From assembly GCA_003448875.1 (NCBI GenBank), contig DLXG01000138.1:1-12392 (forward strand): a stretch of 12,392 bases of DNA, read 5' to 3'. The notes beneath the pieces were generated by a model, which was given only the letters and a program-made list of their open reading frames with translations, did not search any database and had not been told where the DNA came from. The position numbers and the translations under genes were made by a program. The DNA is from Anaerolineaceae bacterium. Lineage in GTDB: Bacteria; Chloroflexota; Anaerolineae; Anaerolineales; Anaerolineaceae. Within the stretch, counting starts at the first letter, position 1. Each line of letters opens with the position of its first letter. Positions 6,796-12,392 of the stretch are shown piece after piece.

Positions 6796-8778
6796 TTATT
6801 TTATTGAGTATAACTGATAAACTCCCCCAAAATCCTCTAAAACCGGTAATGGTTCGAGGAATTCTTCCAGCGCAAGCAGAGTGGGCAGAGGATGTTTGGG
6901 ATCCGGGTTGTCTTTCATAAATTCTACACCCAATCGAAAGACCAGCAGGTGCGTGAAGCCCTCTTCCTGCCAGTGACGTTGAATGGCGGAGAAATCACCA
7001 TAGCGCATCCAGTCCCGCCGCCAGCGGTCGAGGTTTTCATCCGGTTTGCAGTGTGGCAGGCAGTAAAAAGCGCGCGGTTCATAAATCAACAGGGTGTGGC
7101 TGTCCTGCGGCAGGCTGCGGATGGTTTGCATGGCCGCTTGATAATAACCCATGTTCAAAGCAAGATACGCTTCCTGATCGGTGATGCCGAGGGCTGCCGG
7201 CACGGTGGAGCGTTTGAGCAAATCAAGGTGGACTTCCAGCGTGGTTAACGAAAGCACCAGAAGCAGCATGGCGGTCAGCACACGCTGCAGGCGGATAGAG
7301 GGTAATTGCAAAGAACTGGCCGCCCGAAAGCCGATCCCTGCCAGTCCGGCGAAGGCTGGTAAGAGCGGGTAGACCATGCGGGTTTGCAGCAGATAACCGG
7401 TAAAGCGCGCCCCGACAGCCCACACCAGCCATGTGGACAACGCAAAAACAGTAAGCAGCGAGAGGTTTTTTTGTTGTTCCTCGTTCAACCTGCGCCATCC
7501 TATCCAGGCCAGCAAGCCGAAGCCCAGCAGCAGCGGCCCAATCGAGGCTGCATAACCGGCTGCGCCTTCCATTCCCCAGACTGTGGCCCGCCATGGCAAG
7601 AACAGGACATCCTGCCAGTCGCCGTAGGGTTCATCCTCGAAATAAATTGAAACGCGAATTTCGTCCATCTCGGCGGCCGGGAAGAAAAACGGATAGACCG
7701 GATTGCCGGTGAACAGAAAGTTTTTGACTAACCACGGCAGGGTAAATAAGAGAATACCTGCGGCAAACAGGAAAACCCGTTTTGGCAGAAGAGAAAGCGA
7801 GCGACGGGAAAGAACAACCAGCGCGGTTAACCCAACCAGCGCCAGTGTGCCAAACGGATACTTTGTACCAATGGCCATGCCTGCCAACGCACCCGCCAGC
7901 CAGAGGTAGATGGGTTGCGGGTCTTTACGCCACAGGTCGAAACTGATCAGACAGGCAAGACCGAACAGCAAGCCGAGCCAATCCACATATCCCCAGCCGC
8001 TTGAAAAAACCAGTGTCGAGCCGGCAAACAAAGCCGCACAACCGGCCCAGGCCGCCCGGCTGTCCCAATTCGTCAGCAGCCAGCCCAACAGCCCGCACAA
8101 CCCCAGCAGGGCAAACCCCCATCCCAGCACCGTTGCAGCGGGTGCACCTCCCAGCGCCAAGGCCAGCAGGTAAAGCATTTCTGCGTTTTGGGGATAACCG
8201 CTCATCATCAGCCACGGCAGGTGAATGATGCGCCCGGCGGTAAGGTAGGCCTGCGGCATCGTCAAATGATAGACAAGCGCATCGTATTTGGCTGGCGGAG
8301 CAAGCGCCGTCCACAGGGGCGAAATCAACGCCACACCGATTAAAATACCCATCCAGCGTTCGCCTGCGGTGCTGGTTTGAAGGACTTCTTTCCAGCATAA
8401 CCACTGGCGCAGCCAGATGCGAATCGAACGCCGCAATACCACCATCCCCCCCACCAAGAGCGCGCCGAACAATCCCACCTGAACCCCAATCAGACTGCCG
8501 ATGAGCAAAATCAAGCCCGCGCTCAGCCCTAACCCGAAGACGGCCTGCACCGTCATCGTTGCCAGAGGATGGAGGGGAAGCGGCGGCAGCAAACACACGC
8601 CCAGCCCGCCGGCAAAGGTGAGGATGATACCGGCCAGCAGGATTCTCCAGACCATCAGGCTGAAAGCCAGCGCAAAGGATGCGTCAAACGGTTTGTGGGT
8701 TACGTAATAAAAGGCGATCACCACAAGCGGGATGAGGAAAGCCGCCAATGCCGTCAAAAGGGTTGAGTTTCGTTTCAT
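6796..8778 (-). CDS. Multi-spanning membrane protein, PMT/ArnT (GT39)-like glycosyltransferase candidate
   Basis: This 660-aa protein starts with MKRNSTLL and has a long series of hydrophobic segments (first about residues 7-27, then repeated to about 510). A soluble C-terminal portion of about 150 aa follows. Features typical of polyprenyl-phosphate-dependent membrane glycosyltransferases are present: an aromatic/acidic loop PPAKYDALVYHL (161-172), a GTKYPFG segment and a KNFLFTGNPVYPFFF segment. Such enzymes transfer sugars from lipid carriers to lipids or proteins outside the membrane. The classic DE-type catalytic loop is not obvious here, so the enzymatic role is an inference; it could also be an uncharacterised relative. 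No Shine-Dalgarno sequence is visible before the ATG. It is the first gene of the minus-strand run that continues with the HerA-like ATPase (23-bp gap) and lipA. Confidence 0.8.
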   Translation of the reverse strand: MKRNSTLLTALAAFLIPLVVIAFYYVTHKPFDASFALAFSLMVWRILLAGIILTFAGGLGVCLLPPLPLHPLATMTVQAVFGLGLSAGLILLIGSLIGVQVGLFGALLVGGMVVLRRSIRIWLRQWLCWKEVLQTSTAGERWMGILIGVALISPLWTALAPPAKYDALVYHLTMPQAYLTAGRIIHLPWLMMSGYPQNAEMLYLLALALGGAPAATVLGWGFALLGLCGLLGWLLTNWDSRAAWAGCAALFAGSTLVFSSGWGYVDWLGLLFGLACLISFDLWRKDPQPIYLWLAGALAGMAIGTKYPFGTLALVGLTALVVLSRRSLSLLPKRVFLFAAGILLFTLPWLVKNFLFTGNPVYPFFFPAAEMDEIRVSIYFEDEPYGDWQDVLFLPWRATVWGMEGAAGYAASIGPLLLGFGLLAWIGWRRLNEEQQKNLSLLTVFALSTWLVWAVGARFTGYLLQTRMVYPLLPAFAGLAGIGFRAASSLQLPSIRLQRVLTAMLLLVLSLTTLEVHLDLLKRSTVPAALGITDQEAYLALNMGYYQAAMQTIRSLPQDSHTLLIYEPRAFYCLPHCKPDENLDRWRRDWMRYGDFSAIQRHWQEEGFTHLLVFRLGVEFMKDNPDPKHPLPTLLALEEFLEPLPVLEDFGGVYQLYSIK

Positions 8779-8820
8779 AATTTACTGGGTATGGACGGAG
8801 TGATGGGATAAGCCAGAATA

Positions 8821-8826
8821 ATTATA
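8821..8826 (-). promoter_or_regulatory. -10 box for the membrane protein/ATPase/lipA run
   Basis: A perfect TATAAT on the minus strand (8826-8821) predicts a transcript start near 8814 and a leader of about 35 nt before the ATG at 8778. No convincing -35 hexamer was found at normal spacing, and the leader contains no Shine-Dalgarno sequence. Confidence 0.45.
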
Positions 8827-8851
8827 GCCAATGGTTATGAAGATGTTTGGC

Positions 8852-8878
8852 TTGGGATTGAGTCAACTTTGATATAAT
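8852..8878 (+). promoter_or_regulatory. icd promoter
   Basis: A perfect TATAAT at 8873-8878 with TTGGGA (8852-8857) 15 bp upstream predicts a start near 8885 and a leader of about 42 nt. The leader contains GGGAGGA (8914-8920), 6 nt before the ATG. The -35 spacing is short, so the -35 part is uncertain; the -10 box is the stronger element. Confidence 0.55.
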
Positions 8879-8926
8879 CGTGATATTCATCATCAAATTC
8901 GTACTTTTTTTCCGGGAGGAAGCAGG

Positions 8927-10228
8927 ATGAGCACACAATCACAATCAAACCCGCAAGTCGGTGAAAAAATCCGTATGGAGGGGGGACGGTTGATTGTACC
9001 TGATCAGCCAATCATCCCCTTTGTCGAGGGAGACGGCACCGGGCGGGACATCTGGCGGGCGTCTCAACGGGTTTTTGATGCGGCGGTGGAAAAGGCCTAT
9101 GGCGGAAAACGCAAAATTCACTGGCTGGAAGTGCTGGCGGGCGAAAAGGCCTTTCAACAGACCGGCAACTGGCTGCCGGAAGAAACGTTGACGGCTTTTC
9201 GGGAGTACCTGGTTGGTATCAAAGGGCCATTGACGACGCCCATCGGAGGTGGAATACGCTCCCTGAATGTTGCCTTGCGTAAAGCTCTGGATTTGTACGT
9301 TTGCCTGCGGCCGGTGCGTTATTTTCAAGGTGTGCCTTCGCCAGTGCGCCGCCCGGAAGATGTGGACATGGTCATCTTCCGCGAAAACACCGAAGACATT
9401 TACACCGGCATAGAATTTGAACTGGGGACAGAGGCCAACGAGCGCTTCAAGTCTTTATTGAAAGAGCATTTTCCGCAAGAGTATCAGAAAATTCGGTTTC
9501 CCGATACGGCCGCTTTCAGCTTAAAGCCAATTTCAAAAGAGGGCACTCATCGTCTCGTGCGGGCAGCCCTGCGGTATGCCTTGCAGTACAAGCGGCGCAG
9601 TGTGACTCTGGTGCACAAAGGGAACATCATGAAGTTTACCGAAGGGGCATTCCGCAACTGGGGCTACGAATTGGCCGAACAGGAATTTGGCGATCAGGTT
9701 TATACCTGGGCGCAGTGGGAGCGCACAAAAGCCGCCAAAGGCGAAGAGGCGGCTAACGCTGAGCAGGAAGCAGCCCTCAAAGCCGGAAAACTGCTGGTGA
9801 AAGATGTGATTGCCGACATTGTCTTTCAGCAAACGATCACGCGGGCCCGTGATTTTGACGTGCTGGCGACCATGAACCTGAACGGCGATTATCTTTCGGA
9901 TGCGCTGGCAGCGCAGGTGGGCGGGATTGGAATTGCTCCCGGCGGCAATATCAATTACGATACCGGTCATGCTGTCTTTGAGGCCACTCACGGTACGGCC
10001 CCGAAATACGCCGATAAGGATATGGTCAACCCCGGTTCGGTGATTCTTTCCGGTGAGATGATGCTGCGGTATATGGGCTGGGATGAGGCTGCCGACCGGA
10101 TCATCCGTGGTATGGAAGGGGCGATCCGCGCTAAGACAGTAACGTATGATTTTCACCGCTTGATGGAAGATGCCACGCTGCTGAAGTGTTCTGAGTTTGG
10201 AGATGCGGTGATTCATCACATGGATTAA
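8927..10228 (+). CDS. icd: Isocitrate dehydrogenase, NADP-dependent type
   Basis: This 433-aa TCA-cycle enzyme oxidatively decarboxylates isocitrate to 2-oxoglutarate in the cytoplasm. It aligns by eye with E. coli Icd (416 aa) along nearly its whole length. Key residues are visible: the substrate-binding SLNVALRK with S112 (the E. coli S113 phosphorylation position), Y159 in [10 protein letters not shown]231 in VHKGNIMK, and the metal-binding D321 and D325 in [20 protein letters not shown] with K360 and Y361 corresponds to E. coli K344 and Y345, which read the 2'-phosphate of NADP. A charged, Ala/Glu-rich stretch at about 261-288 is longer than the E. coli equivalent. The start is supported by GGGAGGA at 6-nt spacing. 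No icd kinase/phosphatase gene is visible, so conservation of the serine does not by itself mean it is phosphorylated. Confidence 0.98.
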   Translation: MSTQSQSNPQVGEKIRMEGGRLIVPDQPIIPFVEGDGTGRDIWRASQRVFDAAVEKAYGGKRKIHWLEVLAGEKAFQQTGNWLPEETLTAFREYLVGIKGPLTTPIGGGIRSLNVALRKALDLYVCLRPVRYFQGVPSPVRRPEDVDMVIFRENTEDIYTGIEFELGTEANERFKSLLKEHFPQEYQKIRFPDTAAFSLKPISKEGTHRLVRAALRYALQYKRRSVTLVHKGNIMKFTEGAFRNWGYELAEQEFGDQVYTWAQWERTKAAKGEEAANAEQEAALKAGKLLVKDVIADIVFQQTITRARDFDVLATMNLNGDYLSDALAAQVGGIGIAPGGNINYDTGHAVFEATHGTAPKYADKDMVNPGSVILSGEMMLRYMGWDEAADRIIRGMEGAIRAKTVTYDFHRLMEDATLLKCSEFGDAVIHHMD

Positions 10229-10235
10229 CGAAAAT

Positions 10236-10265
10236 CTTACATTCTCGTGTTATCCTGTGTATAGT
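10236..10265 (+). promoter_or_regulatory. Possible promoter for the 65-aa gene
   Basis: CTTACA (10236-10241, 4 of 6 matches to the -35 consensus) and TATAGT (10260-10265, 5 of 6 matches to the -10) are 18 bp apart. They lie between the icd stop and the small gene and predict a start near 10272. The small gene may therefore be transcribed alone as well as by read-through from icd. Confidence 0.4.
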
Positions 10266-10283
10266 CAACAATTGGGTTGGCTG

Positions 10284-10291
10284 AAAGGAGG
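10284..10291 (+). promoter_or_regulatory. Ribosome binding site deciding the small gene's start
   Basis: AAAGGAGG is nearly a full anti-Shine-Dalgarno match, 7 nt before the ATG at 10299. An upstream in-frame GTG at 10257 has no such site and overlaps the predicted promoter, so the shorter protein is preferred. Confidence 0.75.
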
Positions 10292-10298
10292 CACGGAT

Positions 10299-10496
10299 AT
10301 GGAGGAACTGATCAAACGAATGTCCGAAAAACTGGGCATTTCTGAGGAAATTGCTCGCAAAGCGGTGATCATGACCGCCGATTATCTGAAATATAAGTTG
10401 CCGGATACTTTTGACCGTCAGGTGGATGTCATCTTAGGTTTACCCGAAGCAACCGAACAAGAGGTCAAGGAACTGGGCCTGTTCCAGATTCCGTAA
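10299..10496 (+). CDS. Small helical conserved-looking hypothetical protein (65 aa)
   Basis: The protein begins MEELIKRMSEKLGISEEIARKA and has an all-helical, amphipathic look without Cys, signal peptide or membrane segment. The first half resembles a short helix-turn of the kind 'GIS.E.A.KAV', with a central YLKYKLP and a final EQEVKELGLF. Short stress- or polymer-associated helical proteins such as the DUF2267 type share this general pattern, but I cannot assign a family. It lies 70 bp after icd on the same strand and is followed by a strong hairpin, so it is an expressed unit at the end of the icd region. The excellent ribosome site argues that it is a real gene. Confidence 0.8.
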   Translation: MEELIKRMSEKLGISEEIARKAVIMTADYLKYKLPDTFDRQVDVILGLPEATEQEVKELGLFQIP

Positions 10497-10537
10497 AGTA
10501 TCCATACGAACTTGCCCGGTAAATCGGAAACAAAGAC

Positions 10538-10568
10538 CCTCCCGCGCGATTGTGGCTGGCGCGGGAGG
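10538..10568. terminator. GC-rich hairpin between convergent genes, probable bidirectional terminator
   Basis: CCTCCCGCGC (10538-10547) and GCGCGGGAGG (10559-10568) are perfect 10-bp inverted arms around an 11-nt loop. The hairpin lies between the small plus-strand gene (stop at 10496) and the minus-strand M23-type gene (stop at 10593). The minus-strand exit is fairly T-rich (GTCTTTGTTTC), whereas the plus-strand exit (ATCTGTTTA) is only weakly so. It therefore fits intrinsic termination best for the minus-strand gene and may act on both. Confidence 0.75.
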
Positions 10569-10592
10569 ATCTGTTTATGGAAATGGAGAAAA

Positions 10593-12392
10593 TCAGCGGG
10601 AGATGAGCGGCAGAAAGGTGTCCTGCACTTCCCAGAGGTTCAGCTGATAAATCGCCTCTGTACCGAAAAGATTTGGCAGGAGTGGTTCGACTTTGAGGTA
10701 ATAGACTCCCGCGCTGGAGGGCTGGAAGCGCAGATAAGCGTTCTCGCCCGCGGCAGGTGCTGCGGCGGAGCCCAGTTCGGTCACGGCATCCTCAGCGTAG
10801 AGGCGCAAGCGGACGGCTGCCCCGCCGCTCTGCGAAAAGGCACTCACCAGATAATTGCCCGGCTGGCTGATGGAGAAGCGAAACCAATCGGGGTTGCTTT
10901 GCCCGCACAGGCTGCCCCCAGCCGGCTCACCGAGATTCAGCAGCCTTGCCTGCGCGGGGGTGTCATCCGGTTCATTCAGATCCGGCTGGCAGGACGAAGG
11001 GATGACTGCAAAAGTTTCGGCAGAATCCCCGGCAGGCCATTCTTCAACCTGTCCATTGATATCGAGTGCGCGCAGGCGGAATGCGTAGGTGTTACCCGGC
11101 TCTCCCACAAACCAGACTGAGCGCCGCTGAGCGGGGATGAAAATCATTCCGCCGTCCTGCCAGTTACCCGGTTCGGGCCGCCATTGCAGTTCAAACCCCC
11201 CAAAGCCCGCCCCATGATCTACCACGTCCCAGCTCAAGCGCACGGCGGTTGATGCGAATACCTCGGCGGCTCTCAACTGGCTGGCGGAGGGCGGACAGGC
11301 GTGAGTTACCTGGACGGTGCGCGGGCTGAGTGCGGAAGCCACATTCCCCTCGTGGTCCCAAACCCGCAAGGCAAGTTCAACCGCGCCGTTCAGCGGGCCG
11401 ACGGAACATAAATTCACATCCCAATCATACAGACCGGCCTGCACCGGTGCAGTGACTTTTGGTGCCGCCTCTACCCATTGATCGTTGACCCTGACCACCA
11501 GCCCAACGGCAGCAACGCGCACATCATCGCTGGCGGTTGCGGTGACGTCAATGACCGAGCCGGTGCCCTGCAACAACGTTTCTCCGGCGGTTGGTCGGGT
11601 CAGGCTGCCGGTTGGCGGAAATGCGCCCACATTGCCGGAAACGTACCAGTCGTTAGCCGGGTTGCGCGGGTCGAGTTTGTTCCCCAAACATTCCGTAGCA
11701 CCGTCGTAAATGGGAAAGCGGGTTACTTCGTAACAGTTGCGCGGGATGCCGTTGTTGATCGGCACATCCGCAAAGCGGATATCTATGGAACTTCCCCACG
11801 GATAGCCGCCCTTGCCCGTCCAGATGCTATTGGTGACCATGAAGTGAACGTGCTGGGAGGTACTGTAACCGGTGTCATCGCTGTCGCCGATGTACTGGCC
11901 GCGCTGGACGAACGTGCCGGGGGTCAGTTTGTCCGGGATCGTGCCATAAGCCAGATGCAGGTAGATCTGATAGGTGCCTTCGGCCCGGTTATGCAGGACA
12001 ATGTAGTTGGTGCAGGTCGGGCTGCCATCCGGGCAGGAATCGCGGGAACTGACCACATAACCTTCTTTGGATGCCAGCAGAGGAAACGGTTGAAGATCGG
12101 TGAAGTCGTATGCGTAACGGCAGTAATCTATTGAACAGGAAGGATACCCCAATTCGGGGATGGATTGAAAGTGGCTGATCGAGCCCTCCATCCAGCGGGC
12201 AGTGCCGGCGGCGTAGGGCAGGTAGTAACCCGTCAAGGGGGCCTGGGTGACTGCTTCATCATCAGGTACATTTGCCTGTAAGGGTTGAATTTCGCTGGGG
12301 AGGGATTGCTGAGGCAGGGATGCGAAAACTTCCTTCCAGGCGGCATCAGCGGGCAGTAAGATTTGCCAGCCCGCCGCAGTCCGGCGGGCCAG
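10593..12392 (-). CDS. Secreted M23-family (LytM-like) protein with Ig-like, FN3 and PPC domains (N-terminus beyond window)
   Basis: The frame stays open to the right edge: 599 aa are visible, with no stop upstream of the TTG at 12236, so the true start and any signal peptide lie outside. Numbering from the edge, an M23/LytM domain covers about 75-200. It retains D96 in YAYDF, the H146 of YLHL and the H181-x-H183 motif before F. An Ig-like domain with Pro-Thr-Gly borders follows (258-363), then an FN3-like domain (365-460), then a bacterial pre-peptidase C-terminal (PPC) domain (470-588, with DWFRF and GVYYLKVEP). The protein ends in FLPLISR. M23 enzymes are zinc endopeptidases that cut peptidoglycan cross-links. 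Here the expected first zinc-ligand His before D96 is missing (R92 at the HxxxD position), so the domain may be a non-enzymatic relative. Several Cys residues in this domain suggest disulfides, as expected outside the cell. Confidence 0.88.
   Translation of the reverse strand: MARRTAAGWQILLPADAAWKEVFASLPQQSLPSEIQPLQANVPDDEAVTQAPLTGYYLPYAAGTARWMEGSISHFQSIPELGYPSCSIDYCRYAYDFTDLQPFPLLASKEGYVVSSRDSCPDGSPTCTNYIVLHNRAEGTYQIYLHLAYGTIPDKLTPGTFVQRGQYIGDSDDTGYSTSQHVHFMVTNSIWTGKGGYPWGSSIDIRFADVPINNGIPRNCYEVTRFPIYDGATECLGNKLDPRNPANDWYVSGNVGAFPPTGSLTRPTAGETLLQGTGSVIDVTATASDDVRVAAVGLVVRVNDQWVEAAPKVTAPVQAGLYDWDVNLCSVGPLNGAVELALRVWDHEGNVASALSPRTVQVTHACPPSASQLRAAEVFASTAVRLSWDVVDHGAGFGGFELQWRPEPGNWQDGGMIFIPAQRRSVWFVGEPGNTYAFRLRALDINGQVEEWPAGDSAETFAVIPSSCQPDLNEPDDTPAQARLLNLGEPAGGSLCGQSNPDWFRFSISQPGNYLVSAFSQSGGAAVRLRLYAEDAVTELGSAAAPAAGENAYLRFQPSSAGVYYLKVEPLLPNLFGTEAIYQLNLWEVQDTFLPLISR

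Noticed and set aside
10228..10248. AT-rich inverted repeat overlapping the icd stop
   Set aside because: Eight pairs with one mismatch, low GC and no T-run; too weak to call a terminator or operator.
10257..10298. GTG start giving a 79-aa version of the small protein
   Set aside because: No ribosome site, and the extension overlaps the likely -10 box; the downstream ATG has an excellent site.
12234..12236. TTG start for the M23 protein (547 aa)
   Set aside because: It has no signal peptide after it, and the frame continues open to the window edge, so this is an internal Leu.
1..12392. Defence island, prophage, CRISPR array, insertion sequence or tRNA
   Set aside because: No direct-repeat arrays, transposase, integrase, terminal inverted repeats or cloverleaf sequences were seen; the genes look chromosomal.

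Overview
The window looks like an ordinary housekeeping and accessory stretch of a bacterial chromosome, most likely from Chloroflexota (Anaerolineae-like). Nothing in it is clearly phage, plasmid or transposon. The taxonomic guess is an inference. It rests on moderate to high GC coding sequence, a large secreted M23/Ig-like/FN3/PPC protein ending in a short hydrophobic 'FLPLISR' tail (a tail type I recall from Anaerolineae exoproteins), a very large multi-spanning membrane protein of a type common there, and a gene (pfkA) that appears to be transcribed without a leader.

Layout. Positions 1-2092 (minus strand) hold a class I CPD photolyase followed by a Rieske non-heme iron oxygenase. The oxygenase is cut by the left edge, and the two genes overlap by an ATGA stop/start junction. 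A 103-bp divergent promoter region (2093-2195) separates them from pfkA (2196-3284, plus), whose perfect TATAAT lies 6 bp before its ATG. pfkA runs convergently into lipA (3302-4249, minus) with only 17 bp between them. lipA is the last gene of a tight minus-strand run: membrane protein (8778-6796), 23-bp gap, HerA/FtsK-type ATPase with a long coiled-coil C-terminal half (6772-4286), 36-bp gap, lipoyl synthase. A 148-bp divergent region (8779-8926) carries -10 boxes for both directions, and icd (isocitrate dehydrogenase, NADP type) follows on the plus strand. A 65-aa helical hypothetical protein with its own strong Shine-Dalgarno sequence lies downstream. A perfect 10-bp hairpin (10538-10568) closes that unit and the oppositely oriented secreted M23-family protein, whose N-terminus lies beyond the right edge.

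How the genes fit together. pfkA (glycolysis), lipA (lipoylation of 2-oxoacid dehydrogenases and the glycine cleavage system) and icd (TCA cycle) are central carbon genes. The photolyase and the O2-dependent Rieske enzyme suggest a cell exposed to light and oxygen at least part of the time. I found no convincing new multi-gene defence or mobile system. The best leads for a second look are the translationally coupled photolyase/Rieske pair, the uncharacterised HerA-like ATPase, the M23 protein that lacks the usual first zinc-ligand histidine, and the leaderless pfkA. No tRNA, rRNA, CRISPR array, riboswitch or insertion sequence was seen.
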